Positions 51,101 to 61,875 of a stretch of DNA of 64,000 nucleotides are shown here, one piece after another. The notes under the pieces are model-generated. The model saw only the letters and a list, made by a program, of their open reading frames with translations. It searched no databases and had not been told where the DNA came from. This stretch comes from Isochrysis galbana (taxonomy: Eukaryota; Haptophyta; Isochrysidales; Isochrysidaceae): the NCBI GenBank assembly GCA_018136815.1, contig CM030933.1:5410282-5474281 (forward strand). The letters are read 5' to 3'. The translations under genes and the position numbers were made by a program. Position 1 is the first letter of the stretch. Every line of letters starts with the position of its first letter.

Positions 51101-52252
51101 CATCTGAACTGCGAACGGGCAGGGCCAGTGTAAATTAAATCGCTGCGACGGCCCAAGCGTGGGAAGTCCCCCTGGGGCGCACAGATTACCCTACGACACT
51201 GACTGAGTATGGAGCCTCGCAGCTTGCTATGCCTGGGAAGTGGACCTGGTGTGCTCACTCGCACTTCGCGAACCACTGGCACTGTGGAAGCATCCTGCTC
51301 ACCTATACCCGAGCATGCGCTTGCACTTTGGTGACATGTACATAAACACACCCTGGCGCGAGGTGTGGAGAATCAAGTCGTTGCATGTTTGCGCAAGCTG
51401 CCAATACCTAGAGATGGGGTCGAGCGGAGGCCGCCGTAAGAGAGCTGTACTCAGGCAGTCGAGGCCAAAGCAAGCTAGAGGGATGGGTGCCCCGCTCGTG
51501 CAAGGGGGGGGGACGAGAAGACAGTGTGCTCACTGTCTCATTTGCGAGTGTAGCAGCCGCATCATGTGCTGCTGCATCCTCTCGCGGTGGCGATTCAGCA
51601 GATTCTTCTGCTCGAGCCGCATTTTCTCGGCGTGGATCTCGAGCCTCTCACGCTCAGCCCGCTCTCGCTCCGCCTCCGTTTCTGCGCGCAGCTTCTGCAT
51701 CTCCGCCTGCTGCTGCAGTAGCCGCAGCTGCGCCTCGCGCTGCGACGCCTCGAGTCTAGCCTGCCGCGAGTTGAGCATAGCGATGTGTCGGTGCATCACA
51801 ACGTGCCACAGCCGTGCTACATCCTCGAGCCGGACAGGCTTCACGAGGTACGAGTCTGCGCCTGACATGATGCACCCCTCGACGAGGTGGCGCGAGTCCT
51901 GTGATGATATCATGATGACACAAACCTCGCTGCGCAGCTTCTGCCGGAGGTGTCGGAGGAGCTGCTCGCCAGACATCCGCTGGAGCACAATTTCGCTCAG
52001 TACCAAGTTGAACTGCTGCTCGCTCGGCTTGCGCACGTCCTGCTGGAGGACCTCAAGAGCCTCTTCTGCCGACTTGACAATGGTCACCTCGTAGTTGCAG
52101 CGCTCGAAGAGGGCGACGATGGTCTGAGCGGAAAACTGGTCATCCTCGACGAGAAGGATGCGCAGCAGCTCGAACTCTCGCTCGAGCCACTTCGCCTTGC
52201 CACCCGGGTCCGGAGGGAGCAGTGGGGGCAGCGGCGGTGGCGGCGTCGACAT
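48160..52252 (-). CDS. Pseudo-receiver / coiled-coil / PAS / ankyrin fusion protein, seven exons
   Basis: Model: complement(join(48160..48741,49002..49339,49417..49675,49791..50870,51003..51108,51303..51407,51534..52252)), 1062 aa. All introns are GT-AG and the phases close. Residues 31-155 form a receiver domain. The acidic pocket is present (EDD 36-38) and Lys138 is present (SYLVKPVR), but the phospho-acceptor Asp is Glu87 (LVLSEI). That is the substitution of plant clock pseudo-response regulators, as is the VKPVR...LWHVVM ending. Residues 160-238 are a charged coiled coil. Residues 241-355 are a PAS domain rebuilt over three exons (DLILHTSRQGVFMYMSPKCK, RMLGYS, LIHPDDLSEL, EREGAYVPLR). 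A long Ser-rich linker leads to ankyrin-like units around 795-960 (SPLGAAAY, QPLNLALI, VVVQLLLAAKADP). The tail has RRGGGGKKR and 13 alanines. No CCT domain was seen. The acceptor of exon 6 (49339) has an alternative. A signalling or clock role is inferred. Confidence 0.75.
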
Positions 52253-53392
52253 TGCGGCCGAAGAGACCAGGGATGAGGGGGGGGGGGCAGGAGGGGGGGC
52301 GGAAGGGAAGGGGGGCGGGGGGAGATGAGGCGGGTGTTAGCGCACAGAGGCGAGGAAGGGAGAGAGAGAGTGAGGGAAGGAGAGGTGGGGGTGGGTGGGG
52401 TACAAGGGGCGGTGGCGAGGGGCGAGGCGAGAGAGCGGCAGGGTGTGGGGGGGGAGGAGAGAAATAAAAAGGATAGAGAAGAGGGATGGTGGCGGGAGAG
52501 AGGGCAAGACTGTGAGACCAGAGAGGAGCACGAGAAAGAAGAGAGAAGGAGAGGGACTTCTTATAAGGTATTGTACAGGGGGGAGAGAGGGCTGAACGAA
52601 GAGCTAGATTCTCGTGGTCTCGTGGTGGTAGTAGGAGTACAGGATATATCTACATCCCTGCGACTCTCTCCCCGTCCGGTGTGCCCCTCTCCTCTCTCTT
52701 CTGGACAGACTTCTTCTTCTTCCTCCCCCCCCTCCCCTCATCTCTCTCTCTCCTCCTCTTCTTCCTCTTCTCTCCCCCCCCAACGCGTGCTCCCCCCCCC
52801 ACACACACAAACTGCCCTTGGCCCTCGGCTCTTTGCCTTCCCGCTCACTCCCGAGCCAGCCCCTCCCGCCAATCTCGGCCCCCCGCGGATCTCCCCCAAA
52901 GCCCCCTTCCCCCCTTCCACCCTTTCCCCCCCCCGCCCCCCCCCGCCCCCCTCCCCCCCTCCCCCCCCCCCGCGCGAATGGAAGAGGAGAAGGGGCGCGG
53001 CGGGGGGGGCCCATCCATCCAGAGAGAGTTTTAAAGCTATCCGCGTCTCCGGTTGGGTCTTTTCTTGGTATGTAGCACCACCGACGAGAGGCCGAGACCA
53101 GGCGCCGCCAGCCGCGACTGTCGCCGGCTTTGACGCCGACCTCCGCTCGAATCTCCCTCCCTCATTCCGGTTGGGTCTCCATGCGTGCGAGCGAGCCGAG
53201 CACGCACGGAGATAGAGCATACTGCAGGGGGGCCTTAAAAAAGGATGAACGATGGCGGTAGAAAGTTGGAAAGCTCTGTTCGGGTCATTGTGCTTTGTGC
53301 TCTAAGCAGAATCTAACGAAAACACAGCACATCTGCCCTCTTTCCTGCGTCATTCGCAACCGCAGAACAAAACTCCGCTTTCAACTAGTGAT
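52253..53392. other. Promoter-side G- and C-rich low-complexity DNA
   Basis: GGGA-rich tracts lie at 52275-52560 and CTCC/poly-C tracts at 52725-52980. Very long open frames on both strands are Arg/Gly or Ser/Pro runs caused by composition. No gene is seen. Confidence 0.6.
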
Positions 53393-53529
53393 TAGGGCGG
53401 TCTAACCTAGGGAGGGGGGAAGGCAGAGCAAGGCTAGTCTCGCCTTTGGCCTTGGGCCTTTGTTTGGCCTTTATTTGGACTCGGCCTTCCGCTCCGCAAC
53501 GCGGGCAGGGTGTGCGTGCGGCCATCGCA

Positions 53530-53723
53530 ATCCTAGATGGGAAATACGTATTTACCGTATTTGGCCAAAGGCCAAATACATATGTCATATGTAATTGGCT
53601 GTATTTGAAGCGTGTCCTGGGTTGTAGGCCTCGAATGTATTTGAAATGTATTTGGCCGGAGGCCAAATACATATGTATTTGGCTGTATTTGCAGGCCCCA
53701 GCACCGTATTTCCCATCCAGGAT
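53530..53723. mobile_element. 194-bp MITE-like foldback element
   Basis: Terminal inverted repeats ATCCTAGATGGGAAATACG (53530-53548) and its inverse (53705-53723) differ at one base. The interior is GTATTTGGCC/GGCCAAATAC palindromes. A clear target duplication was not found. The interior style recalls the CATATTTGGG sub-terminal repeats of the element at 31481-32354. Confidence 0.7.
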
Positions 53724-54084
53724 CACAATTTTAGGGGGGGTGTATGACAAGGGGCAATGTATGAGCTCGTGTAACAAATGATTTTCTGGTGCGCTGATTG
53801 GTTGCGGCCGAAAAAAGAACCCTCAGGTTGCACTTTCCAAGTTCTCGCTGTCGCCTCCCGCCTCCCATGCCTCTTCCTTCTCCTTGATGGCCTCGGCTCT
53901 AGCCTGCCGCAGCAACTCATCCGTGTAGGCCCGGTGCTGCTCCTGGTGCTCCAGGATGCGCCTAGTCGGTGGTCGGACTGTCGGCAGCCCGACACGGCGC
54001 TGCATCGGGCGGGAATCAAATGCCGAATGTAGAATGTAGCCTAGATATAAAGGAACCGATCCCCCCGCGGGCGCGACCGCCAAT

Positions 54085-54273
54085 TCTTTACGTGAGCGCG
54101 CGTGACGGAAGGGGGGGGAGGGGGGGAGAATCGCACCATTTCCTGGCTAAGATTTTCGTGGCGGCAGGTGCAGGTGGCCCCCCCTGAAGGTTTTTTATTG
54201 GGCCTCGCGCCACGTTCAAAAATGCGGCCCAACCCTTACTAATAGTTAAAAAGCCCCTGTTTGACCGCCCTAC
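54085..54273 (+). repeat. Right-end module of the GTAGGGCGGTCAAAC family, copy 3
   Basis: Same block order as 8520-8695 and 24060-24236, and closer to the latter (shared TTTTTTATTGGGC-TCGCGCCAC). Confidence 0.85.
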
Positions 54274-55271
54274 AAATAACCTCCAGGTGACAACGGAAGG
54301 TGCTACTAGGGATGGGGGTAAATGAACGCTTCTGGTCTGCTATCTCCCTTGGTGCTTGGTGCCCCTGTCCCCCCTTTTTGGGGGCCCAGTTTGTCTCAGT
54401 GCCTTTTGCATGGCTCTGTTGCGACCTTCCCACATGGGGGCTGTGTCTGGATTGGTGCCGGGCCAGCCCCTCGTGCCGGAGCACGAGGGCGGTACCGCCG
54501 CTGTGTAGGGGCTCCCGGCCCGGGGGCCTTCCCTAATGGATCGTCCAGCTAGTATGTATGGTGTATGGTGTGGCTGTTGTGGCTGTGGGAGGTGGTGTGG
54601 TGTGGGTGTGCTGCATGTTGGCTGCGACCAGCATAAATAATGCTGGCTGCTGTCTCGCTGTTCGTGGTGCTGGGCGGGCGTGGCGCGCTGGCTCCTTCGC
54701 CCACCTGGCCGGGTGGGTCATCCTGGCGCGGTCGCTTCGGCGATAGGGAAGTGTCCATGAGTGCAACGTCCATCGCGGCGAGGGCGGCGGCGGCGAGGGC
54801 GGGAGGCGGCGCGCTGGAGCCTATCGTTTTAACGATAGTTGCCGCTGGCGACCTCAAGCGCCTCCTCCTCGTCGGAAGTCGGAAGCATAGTCCTTCTCCT
54901 CCACCACCTCGAAGAGTAGTCAGAGTAGCGCACAGCCTCCCTCGTCATCTGAAGAGAGGTCGAGGCGCTCCGCGTTGTGCAGCTCCACTGCCACCTGCCA
55001 CCTGCTCATCCTCCTTGGCGCCAACAGCTGAGGCGGGCGGCATCGGCAGGGGGCAGGGGGCGGGGGCGACGACAGCTCTCTGGCCCGAAAACAAAAAATA
55101 CGCACTGCTACTTCTACTTCTCGCTCTCGGCCTCGCACTTATCTCTTACACGCACCTCCTCCACACGCTGCGAAATCGCGAAAATCCGAAGCGCCAAAAT
55201 TGGCGTTTCAATCCGGCGGTATACTTTAGAGGAAATAAGACTCCGAGAACTTTTCTCTTTCGCGCCCTCTG
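54274..55271. other. No gene recognised; inverted-repeat partner of 37018-37135
   Basis: 55090-55215 matches the inverse of 37018-37135, including the GCGCCAAAATTGGCG palindrome. A minus-strand frame at about 54735-54850 has a KRPRQDDPP element reminiscent of the family F peptide start. Otherwise nothing is recognisable. Confidence 0.5.
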
Positions 55272-58200
55272 ATGTCGCCGCGGCCGCCGCCGTCCGCTTC
55301 GGCGCGAGCGGACGGGTGCAACGCATGTGCGCGCCAAGAGGGCGCGGTCACGGTGCGTGGGGGGGCGGGCGCGTGGGGCACGCCAAAGATGGCCTCTCCA
55401 CGTCCCGCCCGACGCTCGCCGCCGCCCGCCCTCTCAACTCTGTGCCAGCGCCACACCGTCGCGGTGCGAAGGCCGCACCCAGTGGCGCCCACACCACGCG
55501 CTGCTCTGTCAGGCTGCACATGGGGCACGCCCAAGATGCGGCCGATGCAGAAGTTCCAACCTCCTCCGTTTCACTCGCCCTCGCCACCTATCACGCGGGG
55601 TGCGCATCGGAGAGCAGCTTCATTGAGTGCGCATCCTGCTCCAGCATGGTATTCGCCCGGTAGAGGAACTGCTCGCCGATCCGCCTCGAGCTCGGGCGGA
55701 CGGCCGGCGTCGGCGCCCTTGAGGCTCCAGCGTGAGAAGGAAGCAGCTACGTCCACAAGCGTCGGCCTGAGCGCCGTTGGCGAGGTGCTACGGCGACAGG
55801 CAGGCAGGCTTGCAGCTTGCGAAGCAAAGGCGGGCGCTCTTGCGGTCGAGATTTGCGCCAGTCTCTCTTCGCCGAGCAGGTCTTCTACCCGCAATCATGG
55901 AGAATCGGCGTGTGCGGTCTCGATCGAGGCAGCATCACGAGACTGTGCAGCTACGGGTGAGCAGTCGCTTCTTGCCGACCTGCAGGCACGCTTGCCATCA
56001 TTGTCACCGGATCCCCAAGGAGCACACCACCTAATTGGCGTTCCCAGGTCAGCTAGCCCGAGATCGGCGCATCCGCCGGGCACAGCCCTCAAAGCCAGCG
56101 AACCGTCCAGCAGCGCTGGTGCCATCAGCATTCCTCAAGTTGCAGGTGGCAATACTGCTACGAATACAGTTGCGGGCCATGGTGGTGGATTGAGTATAAA
56201 CAACTCACGACAGTGGACAACCTCTGTGATAGACTCGCAGGCTTCTCTGCTTGATGCTCAAGTGCACACTTCCGATGGCGGCCAAAGCGCATGCAGCGAT
56301 GCGGTGTGTTATGATCGTGCCTGTGGCGCGTGCACGTCTCATCCACCATCCGTAGGGTTTGCCCTTGCAGCTCCGCTCGGCGGCGCATCTTGCTCACCTT
56401 CAAGCCACGGTGCGGACCCTCTATCGCCAAACCACGTGTCAAGGTCCGCCTTAACATCAAGACCTTCGACGGGTCCTGAACGCATGGACCATCTGCTGTA
56501 CGCATCCGACGTCTTCATTCATTCGGTTCCCGAACTCTCCGGTGAATGCGTGACTGCCACTGCCACGTTAACCCGGTTTGAGATTCGGGAGCAAGCCGCA
56601 CTTCTTGCAAGGCTTGGGTGTTGTCACATTGGGCGCTTTGTTGAAACTTGGACTGGCTACGGTGATGCGGATGGTCATGGCGTTGTTGGTGGGAGGCTTG
56701 GCGAGGACAAAGTCGCGCGGGCAACGAGCGCCATCGCGGGGCACAAGGCCGAGAGCAGCTGTGGCGCGCCGGTCGAAGATGGCCACGATCGTGGCGCGAT
56801 GCAAACTGCTTCATTGCCTGCTGATGTGGACGGCCTATCTTGCGATGCATCGTCCGGTGCACAAGGCCATAGGGCTCCTAGAGAGGCCTCTGAAGCATTC
56901 GTCGGCGCTCCGAATCCGCACTTGGACGATGGAACTATATTATCATATGCAGTGCCGCACTTGTTGCTACCGCAAGACCCTCCACGGCTCTCAGTCTTGG
57001 CCTGCCTCGCAATGCTTAGTCAGCTGCCCTCATTGGCAACGATCATATCGTTGCTTCATCGGGTAAGCTACTTCCTCTAGCCCGCCCCCCAGTGGCCACG
57101 CTGGCCCGGCACGTGCAGAGCCTGCAGCGTTATTTCCGTCAACAACGCGAGGTGGTTGATGCTAACGGGCCTTAGGACCATATTGCGCGTTCGTGCCACA
57201 AAGCGCAGCTTCTCTTGGCCTCCTTCGCTTGGTCATATACGCTCCGACGACTAGCGCATGGGCCCGAGAGCTGTGTGACCTCCACGCCAGACGGCGTGGC
57301 TTGTTGCTCACCTTTTGCGCTGCCCCGTCTTCCGCTCAGCTCGCACTCAACCTGGACGTGGAGGCGCTCATGCTCCAGTATGTCACCGACTCGCTCGATG
57401 CACAATGTGAGTATCTAGCGCTCGGCGCGGCGCTCGGTGGAATCCGTGACCCTGAGGGGTTGAAGCAAGCCACCTATGCGAGTGCGGGTGATTCCACAAG
57501 AATACGAGCATCCAGATCAGACGCGAAGGCTGGCCTGATTATCGTCTCCTTATTCCAAGGAAAAGGTAGAGGTTATGGCTCCGCATCGCAAGAGGTTGCA
57601 GCGAGTACGTGCGGCAAGCGCCGCGACCAACCTGCGGCTTGTGATGCCGCTGGCTTTTGTGGCACCTCAGCCGCAGGCGGTGTACAGGTCGAGACAGCCA
57701 GAGGAAGAGGGAACCCTAACGAAAGCATCAACGAGGCGGTTTGTTTGATCAGACTTTGTGAATCGGTGTGCTTGCCAGCCCACATTTTGGCAGGGCACTT
57801 GCGGCATGTGTGAGGAGTACGTAGACCTTAACTTGTGTCGCTTTCCGTCGGCCCGCCTACGCCACTCCCTGCCACCTGCTTCCATGCTCGCCCACGGCCG
57901 TTCATCGAGTCTCCCACGAACATGCGGCCGGTCTTGTCATGTGGATAGATTTGCGCCTACTCACGCCCTCTTCCCTCTACGCCACCTTCACGATAGTTGG
58001 AGGCGTTGGGCTCTCTGCCCGCCGAATCGATTCTTCAAGTGTTGCGCAGGTGCTCTCCCTCGACTCAAATCCTGCTCATGGCTATCGACCCGGATCATTT
58101 GGCAGCATCTCTTGCGCATACTGAAGTAGAAGCCGATCCTCACCCACCCAACCCACCTGCACACATTGAGTCTCAACTTGCGTGGCGCAGCTGGGGTCTA

Positions 58201-59844
58201 GGGGATTGGGCACTGGGGAGCTGGCGCCGTGGTTGCGATGCATGGCTTGCACATCGCGAGGCCATGGTCGTAAAGATGGAGGACGACCTATCGGTGCTTG
58301 GGCTCTTCACCGATTACGAAGTCTGGCCGGCAATCATCCGCAAGGCACTTCCAGCAGATGGAGATGAGCTAACACCGGACCTTCGGGATGTGTGGCACAA
58401 CGAGCTTCCGGGCCATCTCTACATCCTCATGCGGGCTGCACGCGACATTGTGCTCGGTTTGCCATCGGAGCAGGGCAGCGACGGCGGCGACTCCGCGAGC
58501 ATAGACTGCATGCAACATCCTACGGCGCTGCGCACCTCGGGCGATGCTACACCGACATCCAAGGATACGTCAAGTGACGCTACTTGTTGCTCATCGCCAT
58601 TGCGCTTATTGCCGCCCCTTGCGCTTGCAGATGTTTGGGCCGGCGCCCCAAGTGATGGGTGCGCCGTGTCGTGGACGCTACTCGCCAGCATTGTAGACCG
58701 TGGACAGCGCGCTTCTCTCGAGAAAATCGAGTTACTCGACCTCTCTGGATGCCGCCCTCCGCATGCTTGCTTGCCGCCTTTGCTCGATGACCCATCCAAG
58801 TTGCAGGCTGGCGGTTTTCACACTGAACGGCACGTCTCGGATGGCACAGCCGATGTTACACGGGGGCTGGACTCTAGTGCACGCCAGAGTGCAACTACAC
58901 CTCCCAACTCCATCGGCGACGCCGACGAGGTCGAATCGGTCCAAGCGCTTACTGACGCCGCAGATGTCCCCGAGAAGCCAACGCTTCTTCTCCGACTCGT
59001 GGACCGCATGCGCTCGCTAATTTGTCTTCGTCTAGATGGACTCCAGCTTACCGCGGAGTTGCTCGGTGCCATCGGCGCCGATCTTCCCAATCTATCCTTA
59101 CTGTCTCTCGCGAGGTGCGATGGACTAACGAACGATGCGCTGATCTCGATGTGTAACGCGATGCGCCATGACGTTGAGCACTTGCGTATGGACACCTCGT
59201 CTGGCTATTCTAGGACTGGCTGCGAAAGGTCCAATTCAAGCTATTTCCGCGTAGGATTTGGCCTTTCTCTCGGGATTTCGCATCGCATCCGGAGGTGAGC
59301 CTGTGCAATGCCGATAGTACTTCCCGTACGTTGGTTGCGGAGAGCGCCTTGGCGCTAGGCATATCATCCAGTCATAGTTACGGAAACTCAGGGCATGTGG
59401 ATCTGCACAGCCTTTCGACGCCAGCACCTCATGAACCTGACCGCTTCCCTCCACACTGATGCCATCGCTTGCAGTGGGGACGAGTCGGAGACTTTCTTGG
59501 CTCCCCGTCTCACTCACCTTTGCCTACGAGACGCCACACGGTTGGGCGAGCCAGGTTTTGACGCCATTTCCAACCGGCTGGGCGGCCTGCGCGATTTATG
59601 CCTTTACGGCTGCCGGGGACTTACCGATGCCGGCCTCGCTGCCCTTTCTGGTCTCTCCTGCCCCAACTTGAGATGGCTGAACACTGTCGGCGCATACAAG
59701 CTCACTGCCGGTGCGCAGCAAGGCTTGCTTGCGTCGCACCCGGCGCTCTTGCTGTACTCCAATCCACAACTTTTTGCGTCGGACGAGCACGAAGGTCCAG
59801 AGGCAAGGCTACGGCGCTCATCACCGAATCACATTTCGCATTAG
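55272..59844 (+). CDS. F-box / leucine-rich-repeat protein, multi-exon
   Basis: Likely exons: 55272..57062, 57176..57406, 57997 to about 59192, and about 59497..59844. The first two introns are phase 0 with GT-AG borders; the last donor is uncertain. Exon 3 opens with ALGSLPAESILQVLRRCSPS, the L-x-x-LP-x-E-x-x-x-x-VL pattern of an F-box. A W-rich segment follows, then LRRs: RASLEKIELLDLSGC, SLICLRLDGLQLTAELLGAI and NLSLLSLARCDGLTNDALISM. Exon 4 continues with LTHLCLRDATRLGEPGF and LRDLCLYGCRGLTDAGLAAL. Cys-end LRRs of this type occur in FBXL and AMN1 proteins, substrate receptors of SCF ubiquitin ligases. The first exon (597 codons) is Ser/Ala/Pro-rich and only weakly protein-like. The gene may truly begin nearer 57997, with the upstream exons belonging elsewhere. 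Confidence 0.6.
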
Positions 59845-60503
59845 GATGCGCGGGAATCGTTCGGCTGCGTGGGGGCAGCAACGCATGAGGTTGTGCTGCT
59901 CGCTCTACACTAGAGCGAACGAAAGCTCAGCTATCCTCAATTAACACGTGCAAAGCGGCAGCTATGCTAAATAAACACGTGGCAAAGCACGACGGAAGAT
60001 CATGTGCGCCCAGGGGCAGGGCGTAGGGCATGGGCAAGTGCAGGAGCATCGACCCTGCCCGCCCCCTTCGTCTCGATCCGCCGCTCATCTCTAGCTTCGG
60101 CCCACAGCAACACCAAGGATGGACCCCTCTGAGCGGTAGCGAAGAGCAGGGCGCTGAAGGCTTACCCTCACATTCTGCATTCTGACCTGGCCCTCTTTTC
60201 CACATGTATCATCGCTATCACACATGCGCACGTTTTACCACGCACCATGCCGCTTGCACAAGGTGAACGGCACGTGCTTCAACTCACGCTCACGCACATC
60301 TTACCTGGACAGTGCCCTGGGAGTCTCCCTCTCATCCATTGCGCGGTAATGCACAGTAGAGATAGAGGCAGTGGCAGAATAAACGACTAGTATAGGCCAT
60401 TGATAGCAGCCACATTATGATGTACATCTAGAAGGCGAACGCCCATCGAACGACATCGAGGTTAGCGGTCATACTCATCGCGCGTTGCGCTAGATCTATC
60501 GAA
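59845..60503. other. Intergenic, no gene seen
   Basis: Convergent 3' flanks of the F-box/LRR and GNAT genes. AAATAAAC-type words lie near 59967. Open frames have no recognisable content. Confidence 0.5.
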
Positions 60504-61436
60504 TCACGCACTATGAGCAAACTCAAGGAGCAGTGTGTACGTTAGCAGGCCCAGAACAGCCGAAGCTCCGCCAAGCGTACCGTAGATGGGCGCCAGCTGC
60601 CCAGCGTTGCGCATTATCAAGAGCGCGAACCACAAGTACGCTTGACCCCCCGCACCCGCCGCCTCGTACTTGCGCACCTGCGCGAACGAGACCTCAAGCT
60701 CTGAAAATCTTGGCTTTGGTGCAGCTGAATCTCTGGATGAGGCGCTCAACCCATTCGGCCAATCGAGGCTCGGGTTCAGTGTGGATGGAGCTGGTGGAGC
60801 GACGACCGACTTTTTCATGAGCTGCAGAGGCCTCCGCCCGCCCTTCCACCGCGCCATCCACGCCTCCATCTCGGCAGGCTCACGGGTGCCAAGCGATTCG
60901 AAGCCATAACGCTCATAAAGTTGGATGGCGCCCTCATTGCCCACCTCCACCTTCAAATACATGCCCGGCTCCCCCCAGGCGGCCGCAATTGCTTCACACT
61001 CCGAGAGCAAGTGCAGCGCGACCCCTCGCCGTCGGAAATCCGAGGCGACGCATAAATTAAATACAACAGGCTGCGGCGTCGTCGCTTCGGAGACACCGCA
61101 CGCAGCGGCATTCTCTGCCCACAGCTCTGCGAAGCCGACGACACGGCCGGTGAGCACATCCTCGGCGACGAGTTGCTGGTGCCGACACCAGTCCCACGGC
61201 GTCATCCTGCGCTCGAGGTCGAGAGCGAGCCGGCCACGTGCGAGGAGAACCTCCCACACGCTCCGCTCGGCCGCGTTTGCGGCAAAGCTGGTATCGAGAA
61301 GCTGCGCAATGTGCCAGATCTCGGCGCGGCGTGCGAGCCGGACCTGGTGGACAGAGCTGGTCGCACGTGTCGATAGCACTGCGGCATCGCAGCCCGTCGC
61401 GAGGAGCATCAGCCCGAATGCTGCGGCGTGCCTCAT
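60504..61436 (-). CDS. GNAT-family N-acetyltransferase, probably organelle-targeted
   Basis: 310 aa from the ATG at 61436. The N-terminus MRHAAAFGLMLLATGCDAAV resembles a signal or bipartite targeting peptide. The GNAT core at about 30-200 includes FNLCVASDFRRRGVALHLL (acetyl-CoA-binding R/Q-x-x-G-x-G/A, here RRRGVA) and the closing NEGAIQLYERYGFE. The C-terminal 60 residues contain a hydrophobic helix (VLGLLTYTLLLEFA) that would anchor the protein in a membrane. The layout (targeting peptide, GNAT, C-terminal TM) fits plastid GNATs, but substrate is unknown. The frame is open upstream to 61592, but only through a poly-Pro run from the G tract. Confidence 0.8.
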   Translation of the reverse strand: MRHAAAFGLMLLATGCDAAVLSTRATSSVHQVRLARRAEIWHIAQLLDTSFAANAAERSVWEVLLARGRLALDLERRMTPWDWCRHQQLVAEDVLTGRVVGFAELWAENAAACGVSEATTPQPVVFNLCVASDFRRRGVALHLLSECEAIAAAWGEPGMYLKVEVGNEGAIQLYERYGFESLGTREPAEMEAWMARWKGGRRPLQLMKKSVVAPPAPSTLNPSLDWPNGLSASSRDSAAPKPRFSELEVSFAQVRKYEAAGAGGQAYLWFALLIMRNAGQLAPIYGTLGGASAVLGLLTYTLLLEFAHSA

Positions 61437-61779
61437 TCCCCAAGGTGGCCGCGAGGAAGGGCGGGGGGTGAGGGAGAGTGGGAGAGGGGGGGGGGGGCGG
61501 TGGGTGTGGGGAGCGGCGGGGGAGCAGGGGGCGCGGGGCGGGGGGAGGGGGGGGGGGGGGGGGCGCAGGCGGCTTGGAGAGCCACTTAGCACTTAGCATC
61601 CTTGTCGACCTGTAGTATCAGCTCAGCTCAGCTATTCTTGATCCCGCTCGCCTTGCAGCGCGTGCGCCTGCGACCTGCTCTCAGCTCTCCTCCTCAGTCA
61701 GAGCCTTGGCATGCAGGGGCTTGTTCAGCGGGGAGAGGGGGCAGAGGAGGGCTTTGGTCCCCTCTCCCCCACCTTAGCC
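61437..61779. repeat. G-tract 5' flank of the GNAT gene
   Basis: 61455-61565 is nearly pure G with GC/GA breaks on the plus strand, that is, a C tract in the GNAT leader. 61670-61780 carries family A-like words (GACCTGCTCTCAG). No gene is seen. Confidence 0.6.
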
Positions 61780-61875
61780 TGGTCACTCGCTAGGGGGTGC
61801 GGAGGGCGAAATCGGTAATGGGCAAACGGAGGCCCAAATAAGCTCCCTATTGCCTATAGATTCTGGTGTGAGAGA
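61780..61875 (+). repeat. Dispersed repeat family D, copy 2
   Basis: Matches 1195-1290, same orientation. Confidence 0.8.

Larger units (their letters stand above)
53393..54273. mobile_element. Probable degenerate member of the GTAGGGCGGTCAAAC element family
   Basis: The right end is canonical (AGTTAAAAAGCCCCTGTTTG, then ACCGCCCTAC, to 54273), with the shared 180-bp module from 54085. A left TAGGGCGGTCTAAC at 53393 differs by one base and could be its partner, giving an 880-bp element. No target duplication is visible. A separate small inverted-repeat element (53530-53723) lies within it. Confidence 0.5.

Noticed and set aside
52325-53215. 296-aa plus-strand ORF
   Set aside because: Arg/Gly/Glu and Ser/Pro runs from GGGA and CTCC tracts in the promoter of the pseudo-receiver gene.
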